Source of the DNA: Firmicutes bacterium UBA5420 | GTDB taxonomy: Bacteria > Bacillota > Limnochordia > Darwinibacteriales > Darwinibacteriaceae | Reading direction: 5' to 3' | Length of the DNA: 18,357 bases | NCBI GenBank assembly: GCA_002409455.1 | Contig: DHNI01000097.1 | Coordinates: 70,495-88,851, forward strand | Shown: piece by piece, positions 7,553 to 14,515 of the stretch | How positions within the stretch are numbered: position 1 is the stretch's first letter | Layout of the letters: each line of letters opens with the position of its first letter | The notes under the pieces: model-generated | The model's input: the letters and a program-made list of their open reading frames with translations, nothing else | Told to the model about the DNA's origin: nothing | The model's database searches: none | Translations under genes and position numbers: made by a program

Positions 7553-8137
7553 ATGAGTATTTTCTGGGAAGGTGTATTTAAGAAGAATCCCGTGTTGGTC
7601 TTAGCTATGGGTTTGGTGCCGGCTGTAGCCATTACCACTACTGGTTTAGATGGCTTAGTTCTTGGCATCAGTATTACCTTTGTGCTCCTTGCCTCCTGCG
7701 TGATTAACTTTGTCGTGATCCCCTTGATGCCGTCCAGTTCACGACTGGCTTTGCGGGCACTGATTTTGATTATCTTGGTGGTGGCGCTGTATGGCTTTAT
7801 CTTGCATACACGTCCAGGACTCGTGGCTGGGCTAGGGATTTTCTTTCCCTTTATGGTAGCCGATGCTTTTAGGCTTCAAAGTTCCGAAGATACGCGCCCC
7901 TTTGGGCGAATTGTCCTAGAGGCTCTAGGACAAGGGTTGGGCTTCATTTGGGCTCTTGTCTTAATCGGGGTCATTCGTGAGTTTCTAGGGTTTGGTTCCA
8001 TCTTCGGTAAAGAGATGGTCTCTGGGGTCTTGCGGCCTATGTCCTTAGCAAAGGGCGTACCCGGAGGTATGATTATCGTTGGACTACTCTTGGCATTGAC
8101 AAACGTAGTAACCAAGCAAGGAGGGGAAACTCCATGA
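7553..8137 (+). CDS. rnfE: RnfE-like membrane subunit lacking the Fe-S cysteines
   Basis: 194-residue, six-helix membrane protein of the RnfE/NqrD family. Family marks are the N-terminal FxxNPVLVLAMGLVP, GIFFPFMV at 95-102, IREFLGFGSIFG at 141-152 and the C-terminal PGGMIIVGLLLAL. In RnfE and NqrD the first half-helix has G-L-C-P and the second has N-C; these Cys are ligands of the 2Fe-2S cluster held between the RnfA and RnfE subunits. Here they are V22 (GTG at 7616-7618) and A105 (GCT at 7865-7867), and Asn before the second site is D104. The only Cys (C49) is elsewhere. AAGGAGG lies 12 bases before ATG 7553, and the stop overlaps the rnfA start in ATGA. I use the family name for homology; the canonical electron-transfer role is doubtful. 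Confidence 0.85.
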   Translation: MSIFWEGVFKKNPVLVLAMGLVPAVAITTTGLDGLVLGISITFVLLASCVINFVVIPLMPSSSRLALRALILIILVVALYGFILHTRPGLVAGLGIFFPFMVADAFRLQSSEDTRPFGRIVLEALGQGLGFIWALVLIGVIREFLGFGSIFGKEMVSGVLRPMSLAKGVPGGMIIVGLLLALTNVVTKQGGETP

Positions 8138-8667
8138 CGGATGGATTGGATATTTTCGTTGAGACAGTTATTACTGGAAATTTGGTGCTCATTCAAGGTC
8201 TTGGGCTCTATGCTCTAACACGCTACACGAAGACCGTGCGTGGTGCAGTCAAAGCAGGGTTAAACACAGTGGCAGGTATGCTGGTAGGGGCAAGTATTTT
8301 GTGGCTCCTAGGTGACATCGTTCCAACCTCACCAACATCCCAGATTGGCTTTTATGTGCTGGTAGGCTTTGTGTCGGCCCTGATAGCTCCGCGTTTGACG
8401 GGTCAGAACACGTCTCCAGAGTATCATGTGGTGGATACCGCCCTCATTGGGTTGTTATTGCTCATGGCTGTGCGTGGTGTGGCTGGTGCACAAAATGTAT
8501 GGGTTGCACTAGGAGTGAGTTTTGGATATTTTGTTGTCTTAGTAGTTATGGCGTCCATTCGCGAACGCCTTGCCTTGGCGCCTGTTCCTAAAGCACTTCA
8601 AGGGACACCGATCGTCTTGATCACCGCGGGTTTGCTCGGTCTAGCCCTTCTTGGTTTCCGGTTCTAA
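8134..8667 (+). CDS. rnfA: RnfA-like membrane subunit without any cysteine
   Basis: 177-residue membrane protein of the RnfA/NqrE family, pseudo-symmetric partner of RnfE. Family marks are ETVITGNLVLIQGLG near the start, the central six-helix layout, SIRERL at 141-146 and the C-terminal LQGTPIVLITAGLLGLALLGF. The canonical L-G-I-C-P-F-L is L-G-L-Y-A-L-T here (Y26, codon 8209-8211). The canonical T-N-C-A-V-L-G is V-D-T-A-L-I-G (D101, T102, codons 8434-8439). The protein contains no Cys at all, so it cannot supply ligands to a 2Fe-2S cluster. ATG 8134 overlaps the rnfE stop by four bases, with CAAGGAGGGG upstream. It is the last gene of the operon; rnfB, which often follows rnfA, is not present. 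Confidence 0.85.
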   Translation: MTDGLDIFVETVITGNLVLIQGLGLYALTRYTKTVRGAVKAGLNTVAGMLVGASILWLLGDIVPTSPTSQIGFYVLVGFVSALIAPRLTGQNTSPEYHVVDTALIGLLLLMAVRGVAGAQNVWVALGVSFGYFVVLVVMASIRERLALAPVPKALQGTPIVLITAGLLGLALLGFRF

Positions 8668-8680
8668 GAATAGAGGTAAT

Positions 8681-8725
8681 GCTCCAGAAGAACTAGTATT
8701 GTGGATAGTCTTCTGGAGCTTTTTT
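8681..8725 (+). terminator. Rho-independent terminator of the Rnf-like operon
   Basis: Stem GCTCCAGAAG (8681-8690) with CTTCTGGAGC (8710-8719), extended inward by ACTA/TAGT past one bulged A, loop of about 10 bases, then six T. It lies 13 bases after the rnfA stop and sets the operon end at rnfA. Confidence 0.95.
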
Positions 8726-8733
8726 GTTTATTA

Positions 8734-8763
8734 TTATCAGAATAGGGAGGTATTGTATATAAT
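8734..8763 (+). promoter_or_regulatory. Sigma-A type promoter for comEA-comEC-holA
   Basis: Consensus -10 TATAAT at 8758-8763 and TTATCA at 8734-8739 (four of six -35 bases), spacer 18. It lies between the Rnf terminator and the comEA start at 8809. Confidence 0.7.
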
Positions 8764-8808
8764 ATGTAGAAATAAGGATCTGCCCAGGGAAAGAGGGAGG
8801 AGAACATA

Positions 8809-9183
8809 GTGCCAACTAAACAAAAGGTCGTCCTTCTTGTTCTTGTAGTATTAAGTGTCCTTCAGCAAGGCGTGCGCTGGACCATGAGCAACCAAGATTC
8901 AGCAAACATACCGCCTGTGGTGCAAGCAGCAGAGACTCTGCCTGAGGGGCAGGCACAAAGACATTGTCCCTTAGTTCATGTAAACAGTGCAGGCATGGCT
9001 GAATTACGGACACTGCCCGGTATAGGGGCTGTTTATGCTGAACGTATTATCGTGGAGCGCAGAGAGAAACCCTTTGAGGAGAAGCGTGACTTGCTCCGCG
9101 TTGCGGGGATTGGCGAGAAACGTCTCGCCCAGTTGATCGATTTGATCTGCCTTTACTATGATGAGCATGCTGCGACCGAGTAA
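8809..9183 (+). CDS. comEA: ComEA-type DNA-binding helix-hairpin-helix protein
   Basis: ComEA is the membrane-anchored receptor that binds double-stranded DNA outside the membrane during transformation. This short 124-residue form has an N-terminal membrane segment at about residues 5-20, a linker, and a C-terminal double helix-hairpin-helix DNA-binding region from VNSAGMAELRTLPGIG (about 58-73) to LLRVAGIGEKRLAQLIDLI. Bacillus ComEA (about 205 residues) also has an SLBB domain between anchor and HhH; here there is none. GTG 8809 follows GGGAGGAG by 6 bases. The 3' end overlaps comEC by 26 bases. comEB (dCMP deaminase-like), which lies between comEA and comEC in Bacillus, is absent. DNA uptake is inferred from the comEC pairing. 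Confidence 0.9.
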   Translation: MPTKQKVVLLVLVVLSVLQQGVRWTMSNQDSANIPPVVQAAETLPEGQAQRHCPLVHVNSAGMAELRTLPGIGAVYAERIIVERREKPFEEKRDLLRVAGIGEKRLAQLIDLICLYYDEHAATE

Positions 9184-11449
9184 TTCTTTGCTCCTATTTC
9201 CTTGTTTAGCTCTGGGAATCTATCTAGGTTCCCTGGGCTTGCTCAACCTTATCGTGCTAGTAACTCTCTTTAGTAGCCTTGTAATTTTGTGGCTCTGTTT
9301 GGCCTATCGGGGCAGGGCCTTAGGTGGTTTGTTGTTTGCACCTGTTGTGATTATCGGAATGCTTCTGGTGGGTTACTTGTCTGGGCTTCCAGAAAAGGCG
9401 TGGGTGACTCCTAAAGAAGGAGACTTCACCGGTAGGATCTATCAAGTGCAAGACTTGAGTTTTGATCAACGTGTCTTAGTTCGTCTGTCATCCACGAGAC
9501 AGCAAGTTGCGGTGCATCTTCCCTTAGAGGCGACCCCAAGGGTAGGCGATGCTATCGCCTTTACCGGAACCATTAGCCAGCCTAGGGAGGCGCCAAATCC
9601 AGGGGTCTTTTGTTATCGCCAGTACCTCCGCACTTTGGGCATTTTTGGTGTTTGCTATCCTGATATCTATCAAGTGCAAGCGCCAGCCCGCGCTGGAATA
9701 CTCACCTCGCTGCGAACCTGGCTTCGTAGTAACATACTGACTCACTTGCAGGATCCAGGTTTGGTGCTAGCTCTGGTGTTAGGGCAGCGCGATCAGCTGG
9801 GCCAGGAGCGTCAAGAAACCTGGCGACGTCTAGGCATTTCACACCTGTTAGCGATCTCTGGCATGCATGTGGGTTTTGTCGCTCTGGGCTTGGGGTTTGT
9901 GGTTAGACGCCTTCCCCTCAGTGCTCTAACAAAGCTTGTGGTAATTCAGGGGACTCTTTTAGCCTATATTATTGTGGCTGGTAGCGGATCATCAGCTTGG
10001 AGAGCTCTTCTCATCAGTATGCTAGGGGGTTATGCTACGTTGCAGGGGCACCGCCAAGACCCTCTGCACCTTTGGGCCACCGTGGGATGGGTATTGCTGT
10101 TGATCAAACCCACTTTGGTTTTTGATACTGGCTTCACGTTATCTTTTGCAGCCTCAGGTGGCATTTTGCTGTGGAGCCCTGTTTTGAAGGCGAACTACTG
10201 GTGCAAAAACCGAATTATAGGGTATGTGGCCCAATCGCTTGCTATCTCGATTATTGCGCAGCTAAGTCTAGCGCCCCTTTTGCTAGGTTACTTTGGGGAG
10301 ATAGCAATTTTGGGGCCTTTGGCAACCTTGGCTTTTTTGCCATTTGTGGTTGTCTTAATGATTGGTGGTATGGTGGTTGCCGTAGGTTTGGGATCACTGG
10401 GAGTTGGGGCGTTACTAAATGGAGTAATGCACCTGATGGGTGCCCTGGAAACCATGCTGCTCCACCTCGCCGTGCAATGGAGCCATGGCTCCTGGGCTCA
10501 AACTGAAGTCTATTTGTGGTGGTTTTTGTTCATCTATGCTGGGTGGCGCTTGCGCAGGCCTCGGTTAACGAAGCCAAAAAGAACTATAGCAAAGCTGATC
10601 ACAATTACAGTTGTCCTGCTTTTCCTAACTTGCCTACCGCCTGTATTACGCAGGCCTCTGGAAGTGACTGCTTTGAATGTGGGGCAGGGTGATTGTTACT
10701 TTGTGAGGACTCCAAGTGGCTTACACTTGTTGATAGACGGGGGCGGTGATTCGCCTTACTGGCAAGAACGGGGCAGAAATGTTGGCGAAGAGCGTGTTGT
10801 GCCTTATTTGCAGCACCGGCAAGTGTCGCGGATCGATTATGTGATTGTCTCTCATCACCACGAGGATCATCTCTTTGGTCTATTAGCTGTTTTAGAACAC
10901 TTTGACGTTGGCATGGTAATCGATAATGGCCATGACCACACTAGCCCAACCTATGAACGGTATATTGAGCTTGTTGCCGAAAAGGACATTTCGTACCATG
11001 TGGCTCGTGCCGGAGATCGCCTAAAACTCGGCGACGGCATTACTCTACATGTTCTCTACCCGGAGTTGCTTCGACCGAACCTTCCTTCAGCCCATAACAA
11101 CAACTCATTATTGCTTCGTTTAGAATATGGGGGAGTGCGGCTTTTGTTCACCGGGGATTTAGAGAATGCTGTACTTTATGATCTTGCCCATGATCTGCGG
11201 TACGATCTTGGCGCGGAGTGGCTGAAGGTACCGCACCATGGTAGCCGGGGGAGCTTTCTTGAAGATTTTTATGAGGCCGTTGACCCTAATTGGGCTGTTA
11301 TATCAGTGGGCTCAAACAGTTTCGGCCACCCCCATGACGAAGTTGTAGATTTCTTAGATAAAAGCAAAATTACATGGCGCACAACACAAGAGGCACCCCA
11401 AACTTTTCACGTTTGGTGGGGACTTTGGGGAAGGTTTACCTCGCCTTGA
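9158..11449 (+). CDS. comEC: ComEC/Rec2 DNA-uptake channel protein
   Basis: ComEC forms the membrane channel that carries single-stranded DNA into the cell during transformation. At 763 residues it has the full family layout: hydrophobic N-terminus and DUF4131-like beta region (about 1-200), Competence domain with many membrane helices (about 200-490, including LGISHLLAISGMHVGF), and a C-terminal metallo-beta-lactamase domain (from about 505, LNVGQGDCYFV). The metal-site motif HxHxDH is intact as H566, H568, D570, H571, with LLFTGDLE and PHHGS (692-696) downstream. Three in-frame ATGs (9158, 9161, 9167) fall inside comEA, and none has a clear ribosome binding site, so coupling to comEA is likely and the exact start is uncertain by a few codons. 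Nothing suggests decay of the gene. Confidence 0.95.
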   Translation: MMSMLRPSNSLLLFPCLALGIYLGSLGLLNLIVLVTLFSSLVILWLCLAYRGRALGGLLFAPVVIIGMLLVGYLSGLPEKAWVTPKEGDFTGRIYQVQDLSFDQRVLVRLSSTRQQVAVHLPLEATPRVGDAIAFTGTISQPREAPNPGVFCYRQYLRTLGIFGVCYPDIYQVQAPARAGILTSLRTWLRSNILTHLQDPGLVLALVLGQRDQLGQERQETWRRLGISHLLAISGMHVGFVALGLGFVVRRLPLSALTKLVVIQGTLLAYIIVAGSGSSAWRALLISMLGGYATLQGHRQDPLHLWATVGWVLLLIKPTLVFDTGFTLSFAASGGILLWSPVLKANYWCKNRIIGYVAQSLAISIIAQLSLAPLLLGYFGEIAILGPLATLAFLPFVVVLMIGGMVVAVGLGSLGVGALLNGVMHLMGALETMLLHLAVQWSHGSWAQTEVYLWWFLFIYAGWRLRRPRLTKPKRTIAKLITITVVLLFLTCLPPVLRRPLEVTALNVGQGDCYFVRTPSGLHLLIDGGGDSPYWQERGRNVGEERVVPYLQHRQVSRIDYVIVSHHHEDHLFGLLAVLEHFDVGMVIDNGHDHTSPTYERYIELVAEKDISYHVARAGDRLKLGDGITLHVLYPELLRPNLPSAHNNNSLLLRLEYGGVRLLFTGDLENAVLYDLAHDLRYDLGAEWLKVPHHGSRGSFLEDFYEAVDPNWAVISVGSNSFGHPHDEVVDFLDKSKITWRTTQEAPQTFHVWWGLWGRFTSP

Positions 11450-11478
11450 TTAGAATTATTAGGGAGAGGTGATGGATT

Positions 11479-12471
11479 GTGAACGTACAAAAAACCCTCC
11501 AGAGAATTGAAGTTGAACCCCTTCCCCGTGTACTTTTCGTCCATGGATCCGAGATAGTATGGCATGATCGGATCTATGCTGCACTGAAACGTCGAAATGC
11601 TAAAGACAGCATGGCGGAGTTTAATTGGTCTGTCTTTCATGGGCATAAAGAGTTGAGCCTTGAGGCTCTCTTGGTGGAGCTTGGTATGGTTCCGTGGGGT
11701 GAGGGGCCAAAGATTGTGGTTTTGAAAAATGGGGAACTCGTTCCCGCGGCGATTATGGAGAGTTTGGCGTCTTGGCTTGAGCAAAACCCGAAGGCCAACT
11801 GCCTCGCTCTCTTCGTAAACAAAGTCGATCAGCGCTTGAAGTATGTGAAAATCTTGCGCCAATTTGCGCTGGAAGTTGCGTGTGAGGCATTGCAAGGTGA
11901 TGCGCTAGTTCGTTATGTTATAGACTTGTGCGCCGAGCAGGGTAAGAAGATGAAGAGGGATACAGCAGAGCTTTTTCTCAGCCGGGTGGGTGCGGATCTG
12001 CTCCTTATACAAAACGAGCTAGAGAAACTATTTGCTTGGAGCGAGGAACGGCAAGAAATCACCTCCGCTGATGTCCAAGGCGTTTCGTCACTTTCGCCAG
12101 CGCAAATCGCTAATCACACTATCTTTGAAATGACCGATTTCATTGTTCAGAAGAAACGCCAAGAAGCTCTAAAGGTTCTTGGCATGCTCCTCGAAGCTGG
12201 GGAGCCGGCTCTACGTATTTTGCCCTTAATCGAGAGGCAACTACGCTTGGTGCTGGCGGCGAAGACCGCCGCCACCAATTTGGACGATGTAGCAAAGCAG
12301 ATGGGCGAAACGAATGCCTATGCTTTAAAAAAGGTACAGAAGCACGCCAAAAAGTATGATCTCCAAGAGATCTTTAGTGGATTTCGAGGCGTCCTGCATG
12401 CTGATCGCGAATTGAAACTTGGAGTGCCTGGTGATCAGGTCTTGACGGATCTTATTATTAAGCTTACCTAG
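11479..12471 (+). CDS. holA: DNA polymerase III delta subunit
   Basis: HolA (YqeN in Bacillus) is the clamp-loader subunit that opens the beta sliding clamp. At 330 residues it has the normal length. It has the N-terminal AAA+-like domain starting PRVLFVHGSE at about residues 15-24, and the central AQIANHTIFEMTDFIVQKKRQEAL region followed by the helical collar domain (LRILPLIERQLRLVLAAK). GTG 11479 is preceded by GAGGTGAT, 5 bases away. An ATG 7 bases further upstream is out of frame. It follows comEC by 29 bases, as in the Bacillus comE-holA neighbourhood, and probably shares its mRNA. The gene converges with rpsT. I see no T-rich terminator for holA on its own strand. Confidence 0.93.
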   Translation: MNVQKTLQRIEVEPLPRVLFVHGSEIVWHDRIYAALKRRNAKDSMAEFNWSVFHGHKELSLEALLVELGMVPWGEGPKIVVLKNGELVPAAIMESLASWLEQNPKANCLALFVNKVDQRLKYVKILRQFALEVACEALQGDALVRYVIDLCAEQGKKMKRDTAELFLSRVGADLLLIQNELEKLFAWSEERQEITSADVQGVSSLSPAQIANHTIFEMTDFIVQKKRQEALKVLGMLLEAGEPALRILPLIERQLRLVLAAKTAATNLDDVAKQMGETNAYALKKVQKHAKKYDLQEIFSGFRGVLHADRELKLGVPGDQVLTDLIIKLT

Positions 12472-12477
12472 TTTAGA

Positions 12478-12513
12478 GAAAAACAAAACGCCTCATCCAT
12501 ATGGAAGGGCGTT
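12478..12513 (-). terminator. Rho-independent terminator of rpsT
   Basis: On the minus strand AACGCC (12508-12513) pairs with GGCGTT (12487-12492), with an inner TCCATATGGA palindrome extending the hairpin, followed by TTTTGTTTTT. It begins 22 bases after the rpsT stop. The plus strand has no T tract. Confidence 0.8.
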
Positions 12514-12534
12514 GTCGGATAGCATGTTACTCAA

Positions 12535-12795
12535 TTATGCCTGTTTAGCTAGATTTTTGGTCATACGGGACTTCTTGCGAGCAGCAGCATTCTTGTGAAT
12601 GAGACCCTTAGCGGCCGCTTGATCTAAAGCCCTAGCTGCCTTTTGAAGGTGGGTAGGGGCGTTTGCGGGATCATTTGCTAAAGCGGCTTCGTATTTTTTA
12701 ATCGTGCTTTTCAAAGCCGATCGATGGGCGGCGTTGCGGGCACGTTTCGATTCGTTAACACGGATTCTCTTCTCAGCTGATTTCGTAGTTGCCAA
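12535..12795 (-). CDS. rpsT: Ribosomal protein bS20
   Basis: bS20 is a small basic protein that binds 16S rRNA early in 30S assembly. The 86-residue sequence has the family pattern: SAEKRIRVNESKRARNAAH near the start, SALKSTIKKYEAAL in the middle and GLIHKNAAARKKSRM near the end. The start is TTG at 12793-12795, read as the initiator before ATTKSAEKR. No ATG or GTG is available nearby and AGGAGGTGA lies about 8 bases upstream. A UUG start is also known for E. coli rpsT. It has its own promoter and terminator and stands on the opposite strand to holA and gpr; in Bacillus rpsT also lies between holA and gpr. Confidence 0.96.
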   Translation of the reverse strand: MATTKSAEKRIRVNESKRARNAAHRSALKSTIKKYEAALANDPANAPTHLQKAARALDQAAAKGLIHKNAAARKKSRMTKNLAKQA

Positions 12796-12829
12796 ATCAA
12801 TTCACCTCCTCGGGCGAAATTACCATGTA

Positions 12830-12858
12830 ATTATAACATTAGACTGTGGGAAGTTCAA
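12830..12858 (-). promoter_or_regulatory. Sigma-A promoter of rpsT
   Basis: Read on the minus strand: TTGAAC (12853-12858), 17-base spacer, consensus TATAAT (12830-12835) with an extended TGT before it. The transcription start would fall near 12823, giving a leader of about 28 bases. Confidence 0.8.
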
Positions 12859-12874
12859 TAGCCTGTCTTGGTTG

Positions 12875-12902
12875 GAATAACCTTTTTCCTTTCGGTTAAT
12901 CT
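12875..12902 (+). promoter_or_regulatory. Possible sigma-F/sigma-G type promoter of gpr
   Basis: GAATA at 12875-12879 and GGTTAATCT at 12894-12902, spacer 14. These resemble the forespore patterns (G-N-A-T-A and GG-N-N-A). In Bacillus gpr is read by sigma-F and sigma-G. The match is partial and the spacing slightly short. Confidence 0.3.
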
Positions 12903-12924
12903 AAAGTAGACTGGAGGAGAGAAC

Positions 12925-14007
12925 ATGTCGAAAGCGAACCATCAGGATCGTTTGTTTGAAAAGTACAATATTCGCACAGATCTAGCTTTAGAATCGCATC
13001 AAGCCGTCATCGAACAAGAAGGGCCCCCGGAGTTGCCTGGCGTTAAAGTTCACACAGAGCAAGAGGAGGGAATCACTCTTACTAGGATCACCGTAGAAAA
13101 CGACATCGGTGCGCAGATGATGGGAAAAGCCCCTGGTAACTATTCTACTTTAGAAGCCCCAGGGCTTAGGGTGCACAATCGAGATCTGCAAGAGCGTATA
13201 GCGGAGCTCTTGGCCCAAGAGATTGAGTGGTTCTTTCAGGAGGCTGAATTGGGAGAAGAAGATGCTGTCTTGGTCGTGGGTCTAGGTAACTGGAACGCTA
13301 CACCCGATGCACTAGGTCCCAGGGCTGTAGAAAACCTCATGGTCACTAGGCATTTGTTAGAGATGTCACCGCCTGAATTGCGCCACGGTTTGCGACCGGT
13401 TTCAGCCATTTCCCCTGGAGTCTTAGGTCTCACTGGAATTGAGACAGGTGAGATCATCATGGGTGTCGTCGATCGCATCGGTGCCAAAGCGGTGATCTGT
13501 ATTGACGCCCTGGCAAGTCGCAGTGTCGATCGCTTGTGCAGCACCATTCAAGTCTCCGACACGGGCATTCATCCTGGTGCAGGCGTAGGTAATCGCCGCC
13601 TGGCCATTAACAAGGAGACGCTTGGTATTCCTGTTATTGCCATTGGAGTACCTACAGTGGTTCATGCCGTGACCATTGTCTCTGATGCTATGGATCTAAT
13701 CGAAAAGGGGAGTGTTCAAAACCCTGAGGGAGAGAAGCTGCCCCAGCGTGTTCAATTCAGTGTCGATCCTGGGGCTATCCGGGGGAATCAACAAAGAGGA
13801 GACAATCCCAATCACACGAGCCCCCCCTATGTTGACAAACGGCAAATTATCACCCAGGTTCTAGAGCCATACTTTGGCAGCATGATTGTCACTCCAAAAG
13901 AGATTGACCTGCTTATTGAAGAGGTATCTGATGTCGTTGCGGGCGCTCTCAATACTTCCTTTCACGAGGGAGTAAGTTACGATGAGGTTTTTAAGTATCT
14001 GAGCTAG
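12925..14007 (+). CDS. gpr: Germination protease Gpr (SASP endopeptidase)
   Basis: Gpr is the forespore aspartic protease (family A25) that is made as a zymogen, processes itself and degrades SASPs during germination. The 360-residue length fits. The prosequence ends at the self-cleavage region YNIRTDLA (residues 14-21), which resembles the cleavage site in the SASP at 3696-3968. The two catalytic-type Asp are visible: D128 in NATPDALGP and D194 in ICIDALASR, matching the known pair. SAISPGVLGLTGIETGEII (about 160-178) and DTGIHPGAGVGNRR (212-225) are family blocks. ATG 12925 has GGAGGAG 6 bases before it. Its stop shares the palindrome CTAG with the stop of the convergent GerMN gene. Gpr and its substrate being about 9 kb apart supports a spore-forming host. 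Confidence 0.97.
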   Translation: MSKANHQDRLFEKYNIRTDLALESHQAVIEQEGPPELPGVKVHTEQEEGITLTRITVENDIGAQMMGKAPGNYSTLEAPGLRVHNRDLQERIAELLAQEIEWFFQEAELGEEDAVLVVGLGNWNATPDALGPRAVENLMVTRHLLEMSPPELRHGLRPVSAISPGVLGLTGIETGEIIMGVVDRIGAKAVICIDALASRSVDRLCSTIQVSDTGIHPGAGVGNRRLAINKETLGIPVIAIGVPTVVHAVTIVSDAMDLIEKGSVQNPEGEKLPQRVQFSVDPGAIRGNQQRGDNPNHTSPPYVDKRQIITQVLEPYFGSMIVTPKEIDLLIEEVSDVVAGALNTSFHEGVSYDEVFKYLS

Positions 14008-14504
14008 TTTGAACGTCGTAGCGGTTGGGTGATTAAGATATGCCCGCCAATGCTTTCGATAACCTCACCGTCTACTAAGATTTGAACCCTCTCAATGTCT
14101 GGAAACTCTGTAAGGGTCTTGACAATTGCCTCTACAAGGTGGGCTTCCATTAAGGAGCCTCCACCGAAATCATTTGTGATTTCGGGACTAAAGTTCGCGG
14201 TAGCGAGTGTATCTCGAATAGTTAAGCCCAAGAGTTTTGTGCTCTGTGGCACCGATGCGAAAAGCTCCTCGTGGGCCAGGGGACCGTTAAGTAGTGCCTG
14301 CACTGCCGAGGCTGGGCTAGGCGGCCCCTCTATTTGTCTTTGAACGGGGATTAGGTAAAAGTCTGTTGGTGTGGATTCGATTAGATAAATCATCACGTGA
14401 TTTTTGTCTGTTGATCTTTGCTTATGTAGCGAAAAAATGGTGTACACACCGAAAATTAGGGCAATCATTACCAAAGTGACGATAAATGCTTTAAGTCCGC
14501 GCAT
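14004..14504 (-). CDS. GerMN-domain membrane-anchored protein
   Basis: 166-residue protein with an N-terminal membrane segment at about residues 5-24 and a single GerMN (sporulation/germination) domain from about residue 48 (DFYLIPVQRQI) to 160. Within it are SPASAVQALLNGP, the TLATANFSPEI strand and the end pattern VQILVDGEVIESIGG, all typical of GerMN. Bacillus GerM is a longer lipoprotein with two such domains, required for sporulation and germination; here there is one domain, no Cys and so no lipobox, and the anchor is a plain helix. ATG at 14502-14504 has AAGGAAGG 6 bases upstream. It is convergent with gpr (4-base overlap) and divergent from spoIIP, inserted in the usual gpr-spoIIP order. 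A role in the forespore envelope is likely from context, but the molecular function is unknown. Confidence 0.82.
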   Translation of the reverse strand: MRGLKAFIVTLVMIALIFGVYTIFSLHKQRSTDKNHVMIYLIESTPTDFYLIPVQRQIEGPPSPASAVQALLNGPLAHEELFASVPQSTKLLGLTIRDTLATANFSPEITNDFGGGSLMEAHLVEAIVKTLTEFPDIERVQILVDGEVIESIGGHILITQPLRRSN

Positions 14505-14515
14505 GCGATCCTTCC

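Noticed and set aside
4169..8667. Na+-translocating NQR operon instead of Rnf
   Set aside because: The first gene has two 4Fe-4S ferredoxin motifs, as in RnfC and not NqrA, and no NqrF-like FAD/2Fe-2S subunit is present.
11407..11895. Open frame of 162 codons on the minus strand over the comEC-holA junction
   Set aside because: Antisense to two well-supported genes, low-complexity composition and no domain.
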